Notes under the pieces: generated by a model | What the model was told of the DNA's origin: nothing | The model's database searches: none | Seen by the model: the letters and a program-made list of their open reading frames with translations, nothing else | NCBI GenBank assembly: GCA_910577055.1 | Contig: CAJTKX010000001.1 | Span: 248,001 to 312,000 of the forward strand | Reading direction: 5' to 3' | Source: an uncultured Christensenella sp. | Lineage (GTDB): Bacteria > Bacillota > Clostridia > Christensenellales > Borkfalkiaceae | Length of the DNA: 64,000 nt | Position numbers and translations under genes: made by a program | Shown: piece after piece, positions 26,599 to 34,949 of the stretch | Numbering within the stretch: the first letter of the stretch is position 1 | Layout of the letters: each line of letters begins with the position of its first letter

Positions 26599-27921
26599 CT
26601 ATTTTTGCAATTTTTTGTGCGCCAAAGTGTGCATTGCGCACTCTATACGCTTTTTCATCATTTCGCAAGTCAATTTATAGGGCTTGTTTATGTCGCCCTC
26701 GAAGTGATAATTGTTGGCGCTGCAACCGCCGCTGCATATAAATTTTGCGTAGCAATCGCCGCAGTCCTCCCTTGTAAATAGGCATGAGGAAGCAAACTTG
26801 TCCCGTATGGTTTTATCGAGCTTGCCCTCATATACGTTGCCCATTAAAAAGTCTTTATCGCCCGCAAATTGGTGGCAAGGATAAATATCGCCGTTGGGGG
26901 TAACGGAGAAGTATTCGTTGCCCGTACCGCAAGCGGATACGCGCTTTTGCAAGCAAGTGCCGCCCTCTAAATCGACGTTAAAATGGAAAAAGTTGAACCC
27001 TTCGCCCTTATCGTACTTTTCAAGATACTTGTCGCAAAGGTTTTCATATTCTTGCAACACTGCGGGGATATGCTCTTCCTTTATAGCCAAATCGTCTATA
27101 TCGGTTACGACCGGCTCCATTGAAATACTGTCAAAGCCGTTTTCGGCAAGAAAAATTACATCCTTGGAAAAATCGAGGTTTTTAGCCGTGAACGTGCCGC
27201 GGACATAGTAATTTTTGTCGCCTCGGGAACGGACGAATTTTTTTATTTTATCGATGACCAAATCAAAACTGCCCTTGCCGTTTTTGGTCTTTCTTATAGC
27301 GTCGTGAACTTCCTTTCTGCCATCGAGGGATAAAACGACGTTTTCCATTTCGCGGTTGAAAAAGTCGATAGCGTCATCGTCCAATAAAAGGGCGTTGGTA
27401 GTGGTTGTAAAAAGGAACTTTTTGCCCGCCTTGTCGCCTTGTTCGCGCGCGTAAGCAACAACGTTTTTTATGGTTTGAAGGCACATTAACGGCTCGCCGC
27501 CGAAAAAGTCCGCCTCCAAAACTTTTCTGTTGCCACTGTTCGCTATAAGAAAGTCAATCGCTTTTTTGGCGGTTTGCTCGCTCATAAATTCGCGCGCGGA
27601 ATGATACGCGCCCTCGTCCGCAAAGCAGTAACGGCATCTAAGGTTGCAGTCGTGACAAATATGCAGACAAAGCGCTTTTACCTCGGTTGATTTTATGGGA
27701 TATGTTTTGATTTCTTCGCGCAAAAAAAGTCCTTGCTCTCTCAAAGATGCAAGGTCGCTTTCTATTTCGGCAATTTTTTCTTCGGAAAGTACGGGCATTT
27801 GACCCGATTTTTCATACTTTGCCTTTACATAGTCGGCAGTAAACTCGTCACATTCGTGCAAGCTGCCGCTGCCGCTATCGTAAATATAGCGTTTATCTTT
27901 GTAATTGAAAACGTGTACCAT
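26599..27921 (-). CDS. scfB: SCIFF peptide maturase, radical SAM/SPASM thioether-forming enzyme
   Basis: 440 residues. The N-terminal peptide-recognition part (1-80) is followed by the radical SAM core with CHDCNLRCRYCF (CX3CX2C, about residue 97) and FFGGEPLM. The C-terminal SPASM domain binds two auxiliary Fe-S clusters: CGTGNEYFSVTPNGDIYPCH (about 330) and CLFTREDCGDCYAKFICSGGC (about 380). Such enzymes install Cys-to-Thr or other thioether crosslinks in the SCIFF precursor encoded directly upstream (scfA). No Shine-Dalgarno is evident at the ATG, and a hairpin precedes it, so the maturase is probably made at lower level than its substrate. A promoter ahead of scfA probably drives scfA-scfB. 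Confidence 0.95.
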   Translation of the reverse strand: MVHVFNYKDKRYIYDSGSGSLHECDEFTADYVKAKYEKSGQMPVLSEEKIAEIESDLASLREQGLFLREEIKTYPIKSTEVKALCLHICHDCNLRCRYCFADEGAYHSAREFMSEQTAKKAIDFLIANSGNRKVLEADFFGGEPLMCLQTIKNVVAYAREQGDKAGKKFLFTTTTNALLLDDDAIDFFNREMENVVLSLDGRKEVHDAIRKTKNGKGSFDLVIDKIKKFVRSRGDKNYYVRGTFTAKNLDFSKDVIFLAENGFDSISMEPVVTDIDDLAIKEEHIPAVLQEYENLCDKYLEKYDKGEGFNFFHFNVDLEGGTCLQKRVSACGTGNEYFSVTPNGDIYPCHQFAGDKDFLMGNVYEGKLDKTIRDKFASSCLFTREDCGDCYAKFICSGGCSANNYHFEGDINKPYKLTCEMMKKRIECAMHTLAHKKLQK

Positions 27922-27933
27922 TTAAAGACGAAA

Positions 27934-27958
27934 AGGAGCAGAGAATTTTTCTGCTCCT
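27934..27958 (-). terminator. Hairpin/attenuator between scfA and scfB
   Basis: Stem AGGAGCAG/CTGCTCCT followed by TTTTCGTCTTT on the minus strand, 13 bp ahead of the scfB ATG. It resembles a partial terminator that would set the peptide-to-enzyme ratio. Confidence 0.65.
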
Positions 27959-27971
27959 AACCTTATAATTT

Positions 27972-28127
27972 TCAGTTGTTCTTTTCGGGGTTCTGTTCTC
28001 TCGTTACCCTTTCACAGCTTTGGTTGCCTACCGTGCAGCTTGTTTTGCAAGCAGATTGGCATGTGCTTCTGCATTCGCCGCAACCCGTAACCTTTTTTTC
28101 TGCGGGCTTTGCTATTGTTTTAATCAT
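27972..28127 (-). CDS. scfA: SCIFF six-cysteine ribosomal peptide precursor (51 aa)
   Basis: A small gene read directly from the sequence: ATG at 28127 after AAAGGAGAG, stop TGA at 27972. The 51-residue product has exactly six cysteines at positions 16, 19, 23, 27, 31 and 38 in the arrangement CGECRSTCQSACKTSC followed by TVGNQSCE. This is the SCIFF (six cysteines in forty-five residues) pattern that is nearly universal in Clostridia. It is the substrate of the adjacent radical SAM enzyme. The biological role of the mature peptide is unknown. It has its own promoter. Confidence 0.96.
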   Translation of the reverse strand: MIKTIAKPAEKKVTGCGECRSTCQSACKTSCTVGNQSCERVTREQNPEKNN

Positions 28128-28159
28128 ACGAGAAACTCTCCTTTAACTCTTTTTTATAA

Positions 28160-28188
28160 ATTATAGAATACGGAGAGAGAAAAAGCAA
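28160..28188 (-). promoter_or_regulatory. Promoter of scfA-scfB(-secDF)
   Basis: TTGCTT (28183-28188), 17-bp spacer and TATAAT (28160-28165) on the minus strand, giving a leader of about 26 nt before the scfA ATG. Confidence 0.7.
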
Positions 28189-28193
28189 GCAAT

Positions 28194-28562
28194 TTAAGAA
28201 GTTTTTTTGATATTGACGGCGATTATGCCCGATATTGCGCCGGCAACCGCACCGACAAGCAGTTCGACGATAAACAGCCAAGTGACCGAAAAAGACATGG
28301 AAATAAGGCTGAAAACAAGGTATGTAATCACAACTGACGCAACGCCGTGAATTACGCCCTTGATAAGCCCTTTATCCCCGCGGATAAAAATAAGCCCGCC
28401 CGTCGCAATGGCAAGTATTTTGAATACTTGGTTTACGGGTTTTACGCAAGTTAAAGGCAGCGAAAAAAGCTGAATTACGACCGTAAATATAAGCACGAAG
28501 GCAAGTGAAAAAAGCACGGCGGCAAACACCGCCTTTAATATCTGAAAAACGTTAGTGCGCAT
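28194..28562 (-). CDS. TIGR04086-family integral membrane protein
   Basis: 122 residues with four hydrophobic helices (about 10-32, 44-58, 68-88 and 93-116) and few charges. Both sequence and position (between yajC and the SCIFF gene) fit the clostridial TIGR04086 membrane protein family. Its function is unknown; the constant neighbourhood suggests a link with Sec export or SCIFF handling. The Shine-Dalgarno GGAGG lies inside the 3' arm of the yajC terminator, 7 nt before the ATG, so the terminator hairpin should also block its translation. Confidence 0.8.
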   Translation of the reverse strand: MRTNVFQILKAVFAAVLFSLAFVLIFTVVIQLFSLPLTCVKPVNQVFKILAIATGGLIFIRGDKGLIKGVIHGVASVVITYLVFSLISMSFSVTWLFIVELLVGAVAGAISGIIAVNIKKTS

Positions 28563-28566
28563 AAAA

Positions 28567-28596
28567 AAACCTCCGCTTTAATCTATGCGGAGGTTT
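28567..28596 (-). terminator. yajC terminator that overlaps the next gene's ribosome binding site
   Basis: Stem AAACCTCCGC/GCGGAGGTTT and a T7 tract on the minus strand. The tract ends exactly at the ATG of the TIGR04086 gene. Confidence 0.85.
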
Positions 28597-28602
28597 TGAT
28601 AT

Positions 28603-29145
28603 TTAGAATTTCACTTGTTTTTCTTCTTCGTCTTTTTTGCCCTTTTTCTTGGGTTTTTCGGCTTCTGGCTCAACCGCGGGAGTTTTCTCCGTTTCTACGG
28701 GAGCGGGTTCTTCCACGGGTAAAGCAGTTACCTCCTCTGCGGGGGTATCAGCAACCTCTGCGGGAACTGCCGCTTCGTCAACGGGAGCTTCTTCTACGGG
28801 CTTTTCCTCTTTCTTTTCGACTACCGCGTCCGTCTGATAAATAGCTTGTCTGTCGAATTTAATATAGCTTTTGCCCGAAACTTCGGTACCCGTTTCCAAA
28901 ACAAAGGTATTTTCCTCATTGTCTACTTCAACGACTATGCCGCATATGCCGCCTATTGTCTTAACCTTGTTACCCGGCTTAACCGCATTGATTAAGTCTT
29001 GCGCGTCTTGCTCTTGCTTTTTGCGCTTTTTGTTGGAAAGGAAATAGAATACCGCGATTACTACGATAAGTAAAGCCACGATACCGAGCATTATATATTG
29101 GCTGTAACCGCCGCTTGCAGGTTCGTCAAGTAATGAAGTTAACAT
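28603..29145 (-). CDS. yajC: YajC, Sec translocase accessory subunit with acidic C-terminal tail
   Basis: Residues 17-39 form the single membrane helix, followed by the basic stretch NKKRKK and the YajC core (about 40-105; LINAVKPGNKVKTIGGICGI, then VVEVDNEENTFVLETG). Typical YajC ends near residue 100-110. Here a Pro/Glu/Ala-rich acidic tail continues to residue 180, ending in a Lys-rich segment. YajC associates with SecDF, whose genes lie 2 kb downstream. The start codon follows GGAG. Confidence 0.93.
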   Translation of the reverse strand: MLTSLLDEPASGGYSQYIMLGIVALLIVVIAVFYFLSNKKRKKQEQDAQDLINAVKPGNKVKTIGGICGIVVEVDNEENTFVLETGTEVSGKSYIKFDRQAIYQTDAVVEKKEEKPVEEAPVDEAAVPAEVADTPAEEVTALPVEEPAPVETEKTPAVEPEAEKPKKKGKKDEEEKQVKF

Positions 29146-29259
29146 AATTTCTCCAAAAATTCTTAATTTATTTTACTATAATATTTTTTATTGCTTTTTG
29201 CAAGCAATTTTAAACTTAAATATATTTTTTGTCTTAAATTTCACAAAAAAACTTCCGTT

Positions 29260-30378
29260 TTATTCACATTTACCGAAATCGGAATAAAATTTTTCGGCAA
29301 AATCGGTTAAGCTGTCCGCAAAAATCGCCTCGCGCATGTCAGCCATAAGCTTATGCAAAAAGGTTATATTGTGCAAGCTTAACAGCATCGACGCAAGCAT
29401 TTCGTTTACATTGATAAGATGCCTAAGGTATGCTTTGGTATAATTTTTGCAACAATAGCAGTTGCACTTTTCGTCCAAAGGCGTGAAATCTTCCGCGTAA
29501 GTTGCGTTTCTTACCACAACTTTGCCCTTAGACGTAAAAGCCGTACCGTTGCGGGCAATCCGCGTAGCAAGCACGCAGTCGAACATATCCACCCCGCGCT
29601 TAACCCCCTCGATAAGGCAGTCGGGACTGCCTACGCCCATTAAATAACGCGGAACGCCTTCGGGCATTTCGGGGCGCATTAAGTCGAGAATTTCGTACAT
29701 ACGGCTTTTGGGTTCGCCTACGGACAGCCCGCCTATCGCTATGCCTTCGGTTGCGTGGGGCTTTGCGCGGCGCAAGCTTTCCATTCTCAGGTCGTCGTAC
29801 ATATTGCCTTGAACTATGGGGAAAAGCGCTTGGTCGTCGCGCGTTTTTGCGGCAAGACAACGCTCTAACCAACCGGAGGTCAGCTCCATTGCCCGCTCAG
29901 CTTGTGCGTGGGTGTAGCCGTACTCGCTGCATTGGTCAAGTTGCATTATAATGTCCGCGCCGAGGTTTTCCTCAATAGACATAACCTTTTCGGGCGTAAA
30001 AAGATGCTTGGAGCCGTCTATATGCGAACTGAAATAGACGCCCTCGTCCTTAATTTTGTTTAGTTTGGTAAGCGAAAAGACTTGAAACCCGCCGCTATCC
30101 GTTAAGATAGGCTTGTCCCAATTCATAAATTTATGAAGTCCGCCCGCTTTTTTGACAAGCTCGTCGCCGGGGCGCAGATACAAATGATAGGTATTAGAAA
30201 GGATAATCTGCGAACCCGCATCTTTCAAGTCGCGCGGGTACACACCTTTTACGGTAGCTTGTGTGCCGACGGGCATATAAACGGGTGTTTTAATATCGCC
30301 GTGGGGGGTATGGAACACCCCCGCCCTTGCGCCCGTGTGTTTATCGATATGTTGTAATTCAAAACTGAAATGTTTCAT
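29260..30378 (-). CDS. tgt: tRNA-guanine transglycosylase
   Basis: Exchanges G34 of GUN-anticodon tRNAs (Asp, Asn, His, Tyr) for preQ1. At 372 aa it is of normal length. Conserved features are the substrate-binding DSGGFQVFSL (nucleophile Asp region near residue 92), GIAIGGLSVGEP, the catalytic DCVLATRIARNGTAFT and the zinc site CNCYCCKNY plus a downstream His. It follows queA by 16 bp; together with the queD-queF cluster in this window it completes insertion of preQ1. Confidence 0.98.
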   Translation of the reverse strand: MKHFSFELQHIDKHTGARAGVFHTPHGDIKTPVYMPVGTQATVKGVYPRDLKDAGSQIILSNTYHLYLRPGDELVKKAGGLHKFMNWDKPILTDSGGFQVFSLTKLNKIKDEGVYFSSHIDGSKHLFTPEKVMSIEENLGADIIMQLDQCSEYGYTHAQAERAMELTSGWLERCLAAKTRDDQALFPIVQGNMYDDLRMESLRRAKPHATEGIAIGGLSVGEPKSRMYEILDLMRPEMPEGVPRYLMGVGSPDCLIEGVKRGVDMFDCVLATRIARNGTAFTSKGKVVVRNATYAEDFTPLDEKCNCYCCKNYTKAYLRHLINVNEMLASMLLSLHNITFLHKLMADMREAIFADSLTDFAEKFYSDFGKCE

Positions 30379-30394
30379 ATTATTTAAATCTTAT

Positions 30395-31420
30395 TCAATA
30401 TATAAAGGTTGCGTCGCCGAAACTGAAAAATCTGTATTTTTCTTCTACGGCGGTTTTGTATAGTTTTAGAACTTGTTCTCTGCCCGTAAGCGCGGCAACC
30501 AACATTATAAGCGTGCTTTCGGGCAAGTGGAAGTTGGTTATAAGCGCATCTACGCACTTGAACTTATACGGCGGATAAATAAATATCTGCGTGTTGCCTT
30601 TTTGGGGCTTTACCGTGCCGTCCTCGGCAGCCACGCTTTCAAGCGTCCTAACCGAAGTCGTGCCGACGGCTATTACCCTTCTGCCATCCTTTTTTGCGGC
30701 GGTAATTATCCTTGCCGCCTCTTCGCCGACCTCGTAATACTCCGAGTGCATCTTGTGGTCGGTTATTATATCCTCTTTTACGGGGCGGAACGTGCCAAGC
30801 CCGACATGCAAAAGCACCTCGGCAATTTGAACGCCCTTTGCCTTGATTTTTTCAATCAGCTCCGGCGTGAAGTGTAAGCCCGCCGTGGGCGCCGCCGCCG
30901 AGCCGTCAACTTTTGCGTAAACGGTTTGGTAACGGTTTTTGTCTTTTAATTTGGTTTTGATATATGGCGGCAACGGCATCGAGCCGAGACGCTCTAAAAC
31001 TTCTTCGAAAACGCCCGAATATTCAAAGCGGACTATTCTTTCTCCGCTGTCGGTTATATCAGTTACGGTTAGCGACAGCTCGTCCGAAACAACAAGCCGC
31101 TTGCCGACGGTGCACTTTCTGCCCGGCTTGACGAGGACTTCCCAATCGTTAATATCGAGGCGCTTTAATAAAAGCACCTCTACCGCGCCGCCGTTTTCTG
31201 TCTTTGCGTATAGGCGGGCGGGTAAAACCTTTGTATTGTTGACAACGAGCACGTCGCCCGCTTGCAAGTAGTTAATTATTTGCTTAAAAACTTCGTGCTT
31301 AACCTCGCCCGTTCGTCTGTTATAGGTTAAAAGCCGTGAGCTGTCGCGCGGGGTCGCGGGAGTTTGGGCTATCAGCTCTTCGGGTAAGTCGTAATAAAAA
31401 TCGCTTTTTTTATACTGCAT
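30395..31420 (-). CDS. queA: S-adenosylmethionine:tRNA ribosyltransferase-isomerase
   Basis: Adds the epoxycyclopentanediol ring precursor to preQ1 in tRNA, giving epoxyqueuosine. 341 aa from the ATG at 31420, which lies 2 nt past the ruvB stop; a TTG at 31426 would add two residues. Family motifs are MQYKKSDFYYDLPEELIAQ, RDSSRLL, VVNNTKVLPARL, AAPTAGLHFT, HVGLGTFRPV and VGTTSVRTLES. It is part of the ruvC-ruvA-ruvB-queA-tgt string common in Firmicutes. Confidence 0.98.
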   Translation of the reverse strand: MQYKKSDFYYDLPEELIAQTPATPRDSSRLLTYNRRTGEVKHEVFKQIINYLQAGDVLVVNNTKVLPARLYAKTENGGAVEVLLLKRLDINDWEVLVKPGRKCTVGKRLVVSDELSLTVTDITDSGERIVRFEYSGVFEEVLERLGSMPLPPYIKTKLKDKNRYQTVYAKVDGSAAAPTAGLHFTPELIEKIKAKGVQIAEVLLHVGLGTFRPVKEDIITDHKMHSEYYEVGEEAARIITAAKKDGRRVIAVGTTSVRTLESVAAEDGTVKPQKGNTQIFIYPPYKFKCVDALITNFHLPESTLIMLVAALTGREQVLKLYKTAVEEKYRFFSFGDATFIY

Positions 31421-31422
31421 AA

Positions 31423-32493
31423 TCAATCGTCTTTTCTGTCGAACAACGAAATTTGTTCGCGCTGTTTTTCGCTTGGGGTGTAACCCAAATGTTCGTAACC
31501 GCCGCGGAGTATCATTCTGCCGCGGGGCGTGCGGGCGATAAAGCCGAGCTGTAAAAGGTACGGCTCATAAACGTCCTCGATAGTGCCCGCGTCCTCATTA
31601 ATGGTCGCGGCAAGGGTTTCAAGCCCGACGGGGCGACCGTCGAACTTTTCTATCATTGCCCTAAGCAACGCTCTGTCAACTTCGTCAAGCCCCAAATCGT
31701 CCACTTCCATTTTTGAAAGGGCAAATTTTGCGTCCGCAAGTGTAACTGCGGGGTTATTGTTTATGGTAGAGAAGTCACGAACGCGCTTTAAAAGACGATT
31801 GGCAATTCTGGGCGTGCCGCGAGAACGTTTGGAAATTTCTTTGGCGGCGGAATCCTCGATATTTATGGCGAGTGTGCGGGCGCTGCGCAAAACTATTTCT
31901 TTCAGCTCGTCGGGGGTGTACATTTCAAGTCGGCAGATTATGCCGAACCTATCGCGTAGCGGATTTGCAATCATACCCGCACGGGTTGTTGCGCCGATAA
32001 GCGTAAACTTTTTTAAAGAAAAGCGGATATTGCGCGCGCTTGGGCCTTTGCCGACGATTATATCGAGGGCGTAGTCCTCCATTGCAGAATAAAGTATCTC
32101 CTCCACGCTGTGGTTAAGGCGGTGAATTTCATCGATAAAGAGAACGTCGCCGTCGTTTAAGTTGGTAAGAATTGCCGCCAAGTCGCCGCTTCTTTCTATT
32201 GCGGGGGCGGAAGTGAGCTTTAATTGTCCGCCCATTTCGCCCGCGATAATGTGCGCAAGCGTGGTTTTACCAAGCCCGGGCGCGCCGTACAAAAGGACGT
32301 GTTCCAAAGATTCGCCCCGTTGCTTTGCGGCGTTCATATAAACTTTTAAGTTTTCCTTAACTTTGCTTTGTCCGACGTAGCCTTCGAGCGTTTTGGGGCG
32401 GAGAACGTTTTCTTCAAAATCGTACTCTCCCTTGGTGCTTTGGACTAATCTGTCTTCCTCGGCGGTGTATTCGTCTTCGTCGTCAAAAAACAT
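31423..32493 (-). CDS. ruvB: Holliday junction DNA helicase RuvB
   Basis: AAA+ motor of branch migration, 356 aa. The N-terminal ATPase has Walker A GAPGLGKTTLAHIIAGE (about residue 70), Walker B DVLFIDEIHRL, sensor 1 LIGATTRAG and the arginine finger region GTPRIANRLLKRVRDF. The C-terminal winged helix (about 275-345) ends with TPRGRMILRGGYEHLG. It lies downstream of ruvA with an 11-bp gap. Confidence 0.98.
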   Translation of the reverse strand: MFFDDEDEYTAEEDRLVQSTKGEYDFEENVLRPKTLEGYVGQSKVKENLKVYMNAAKQRGESLEHVLLYGAPGLGKTTLAHIIAGEMGGQLKLTSAPAIERSGDLAAILTNLNDGDVLFIDEIHRLNHSVEEILYSAMEDYALDIIVGKGPSARNIRFSLKKFTLIGATTRAGMIANPLRDRFGIICRLEMYTPDELKEIVLRSARTLAINIEDSAAKEISKRSRGTPRIANRLLKRVRDFSTINNNPAVTLADAKFALSKMEVDDLGLDEVDRALLRAMIEKFDGRPVGLETLAATINEDAGTIEDVYEPYLLQLGFIARTPRGRMILRGGYEHLGYTPSEKQREQISLFDRKDD

Positions 32494-32504
32494 TTTATAT
32501 TACC

Positions 32505-33098
32505 TTACATTCCCTTTAACGCGAGCATTATAATATCTTCGACAGAGTTCGCGCCGTTTTCGCGGGCGCGAGAAATTGCCTTTACGCTTTCCGCACGGGT
32601 AAATCCGAGTGTCATAAGCGCGACGACTGCGTCCTCGTCGCCGCTTGAAATTCTTACGGGAATAGGTTCTCCCGAGGTCGGCGTTGAAGAAAGCGTTGCG
32701 GAAACTTTTTCTCTAAGCTCCAAAATTATGCGCTCGGCCGTCTTTTTGCCCATACCTTTGACGGTTGAAAGACGCTTTACGTCGTTCGTGGCAATGGCTG
32801 TCGCAACCTCGCCCGCATTCATACCCGAAAGCACCGCTATGCCCATTTTGGGACCCACACCCGAAACAGAAACGAGCTTTAAGAACATTTCCTTTTCTTC
32901 GATAGAGGAAAAGCCGAAAAGACTAACGCCGTCCTCCCTAACTTGAAGATATGTAAAAACTTCGCCCTCCTTCTTGCCCGCCAAAGCGCTGTAAGCCGCG
33001 CCCGTGACAAGAACCTCGAAGCCGACGCCCGAAGCCGTTTCGATGAGTGCTGTATCGGGAGTTAACGATAAAATTTTGCCTTTTAAAAAACCAATCAT
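32505..33098 (-). CDS. ruvA: Holliday junction branch migration protein RuvA
   Basis: 197 aa with the N-terminal OB fold (MIGFLKGKILSLTPDTALIE), the double helix-hairpin-helix domain (LVSVSGVGPKMGIAVLSG and LSTVKGMGKKTAERIILELR) and the C-terminal domain III that contacts RuvB (ALMTLGFTRAESVKAI). It tetramerises on four-way junctions. Shine-Dalgarno AAGGA precedes the ATG, 8 bp after ruvC. Confidence 0.98.
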   Translation of the reverse strand: MIGFLKGKILSLTPDTALIETASGVGFEVLVTGAAYSALAGKKEGEVFTYLQVREDGVSLFGFSSIEEKEMFLKLVSVSGVGPKMGIAVLSGMNAGEVATAIATNDVKRLSTVKGMGKKTAERIILELREKVSATLSSTPTSGEPIPVRISSGDEDAVVALMTLGFTRAESVKAISRARENGANSVEDIIMLALKGM

Positions 33099-33106
33099 AA
33101 TTATCC

Positions 33107-33604
33107 TTATTTAATATTGAAAAGTCTGCCGAAGCGCGAGGTGTGCGCGTGGCACAGCGCAACCGCCAAAGCGTCCGCCGCGTCGTCGGGACGGGGAATT
33201 TTATCAAGGTGCAAAAGCGAAGTCACGACGTGCATCATTTGAATTTTATCGGCTTTGCCGTAACCCGTCAAAGACTGCTTGATTTGGTTGGGGGTATACT
33301 CATAAAGTTTGCCGCAGTATTTTGTGCAAGTCAAAAGCATAACGCCGCGCGCGTGAGCAACCGGAATACCCGTTGTTATATTTTTTGAAAAAAACAACTC
33401 TTCCACCGCGATTTCCGCGGGCTTGTACTTGTTAAGAATTTTATTTATGCCCTCTTCGAGCATTGCAAGGCGCACGGGCAAGTTTTCGTCCTTGGGCGTT
33501 AAAACAACGCCGTAATCTACGGGAACGGTGTTGTCGTTTTTAAGTTTTTCTATAACGCCGTAGCCCATTGTGGCAAGCCCGGGGTCAAGACCTAAAATAA
33601 TCAT
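33107..33604 (-). CDS. ruvC: Crossover junction endodeoxyribonuclease RuvC
   Basis: Holliday junction resolvase, 165 aa. Acidic catalytic residues sit in MIILGLDPGLATMGYG (Asp7), VEELFFSKN (Glu near residue 69) and RPDDAADALAVALCH (the Asp pair near residue 140). The ATG at 33604 is fixed by homology. A TTGACA-N17-TACAAT promoter ends only 7 nt before it and there is no Shine-Dalgarno, so the ruvCAB-queA-tgt transcript probably starts at the ATG. Confidence 0.97.
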   Translation of the reverse strand: MIILGLDPGLATMGYGVIEKLKNDNTVPVDYGVVLTPKDENLPVRLAMLEEGINKILNKYKPAEIAVEELFFSKNITTGIPVAHARGVMLLTCTKYCGKLYEYTPNQIKQSLTGYGKADKIQMMHVVTSLLHLDKIPRPDDAADALAVALCHAHTSRFGRLFNIK

Positions 33605-33611
33605 TATTATA

Positions 33612-33640
33612 ATTGTAATTTAATTTGTCGAATATGTCAA
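33612..33640 (-). promoter_or_regulatory. Promoter of ruvCAB-queA-tgt
   Basis: TTGACA (33635-33640), 17-bp spacer, TACAAT (33612-33617), minus strand. The expected transcription start falls at or next to the ruvC ATG. Confidence 0.8.
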
Positions 33641-33669
33641 CTCATTGAATTTTGAGAATTAAATAATTT

Positions 33670-33702
33670 AACCGCCCGCGTTTGCAAAAAACGCGGGCGG
33701 TT
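33670..33702 (-). terminator. Intrinsic terminator of the aminotransferase gene
   Basis: A 14-bp perfect stem (AACCGCCCGCGTTT with its complement) and a 5-nt loop, 22 bp after the aminotransferase stop. Confidence 0.85.
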
Positions 33703-33723
33703 ACACCCCGACATATGCTTGAT

Positions 33724-34923
33724 TTAACAAGTTTTTTTGCCGTAACTTTCTGCCAATTTTTTAAATGCGGGAAGGGCGCGTTCCAACATTTCGGGCGCAA
33801 CGCAGTAAGAAATTCTTGCGTAGCCTTCACAGCCGAAGTCGTTGCCGGGAACAATTAAAATTTCGTATTTTTTAGCCCTTTCACAGAAATCGACAGCCGA
33901 TTTTTCGGGAGATTTAACGAATAAATAGAACGCGCCGTCGGGTTTTACTACTTCAAAGCCGTAGTCGGTAAGGGCGGAATACATTCTGTCGCGATTGCGC
34001 TTATAAACCGAAACGTCCGAAGTCAAGTTATACACCTTTTTTATAAGCTGTTGGAAAAGATTAGGCGCACACACGAACCCAAGCGACCTACCCGAGCCGC
34101 AAACGGCTGCGTAGACCTCGGAAAAGTCGGGCATTTCGCAATTGACCCCCACATATCCTATTCTTTCGCCGGGTAACGATAAACTTTTCGAATACGAATA
34201 GCACACTATACTGTGCTTGTAATAGGTCATAACGTAGGGCACTTCGGTGTTTTTATCGTAGACAAGCTCTCTATACGGCTCGTCGGCAATTAAATAAATG
34301 GGATTACCGTACTTCTTAGAGTATTTCTCAAGTAATTCCGCCAACTTTTTTATCTCTTCTTCGGTATAGACAACTCCGCTCGGATTATTGGGCGAATTAA
34401 TGATTACCCCCTTAGTATGTGCCGTTATCGCGCTTTCGAGTAGCTTGAAATCTATATGGAATGTGTCCTCTATGCTCTTTACCGCGACGAACTTTCCGCC
34501 GGCGTGTTCGGTAAACACTCTGTATTCGGGAAAAAAGGGCGCAAACGTTATAACTTCGTCGCCCTCGTTCAAAAGCGCGTTCAAAACAATGGTCAACGAC
34601 GCTGCCGCTCCGCAAGTCAAATAAAAACAATCTGCGTTAAGCTTGGTGCCGAAACGAGCATTTGTGTAGTCGGCAAGCGTCTTTCTTGTTTCGAAGTCGC
34701 CTTGCGCCGATGTATAGCCGTGCAGTAAAACGGGGTCGCAAGTGTCGATAATTTCCTTTAAAGCCGCAGAAACTTCGGGCGGTGCGGGCACGCTTGGGTT
34801 GCCGATTGAAAAGTCGAATACATTCTCCTCCCCTATTTCGGCTTTACGTTTTTTGCCATACTCGAAAAGTTCCCTTATGCACGAGCGAACCGTGCCGAGC
34901 TGTACGTTTTTTTGGTTAATCAT
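33724..34923 (-). CDS. PLP-dependent class I/II aminotransferase (AspC-like)
   Basis: 399 residues of fold-type I. Visible are FDFSIGNPSVPAPPEV near the N-terminus, the substrate/PLP residues NNPSGVVYTEEE, LIADEPYRELVYD (Asp for PLP N1) and the Schiff-base lysine in YSYSKSLSLPGERIGYVG. It is probably a cytosolic aspartate- or aromatic-type transaminase; the exact substrate is not readable. It stands alone with its own promoter (TTGTCA-N17-TATAAT) and Shine-Dalgarno AGAGGTG. Confidence 0.9.
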   Translation of the reverse strand: MINQKNVQLGTVRSCIRELFEYGKKRKAEIGEENVFDFSIGNPSVPAPPEVSAALKEIIDTCDPVLLHGYTSAQGDFETRKTLADYTNARFGTKLNADCFYLTCGAAASLTIVLNALLNEGDEVITFAPFFPEYRVFTEHAGGKFVAVKSIEDTFHIDFKLLESAITAHTKGVIINSPNNPSGVVYTEEEIKKLAELLEKYSKKYGNPIYLIADEPYRELVYDKNTEVPYVMTYYKHSIVCYSYSKSLSLPGERIGYVGVNCEMPDFSEVYAAVCGSGRSLGFVCAPNLFQQLIKKVYNLTSDVSVYKRNRDRMYSALTDYGFEVVKPDGAFYLFVKSPEKSAVDFCERAKKYEILIVPGNDFGCEGYARISYCVAPEMLERALPAFKKLAESYGKKTC

Positions 34924-34949
34924 GGCGTCACCTCTTACAAGTTGAGTAT

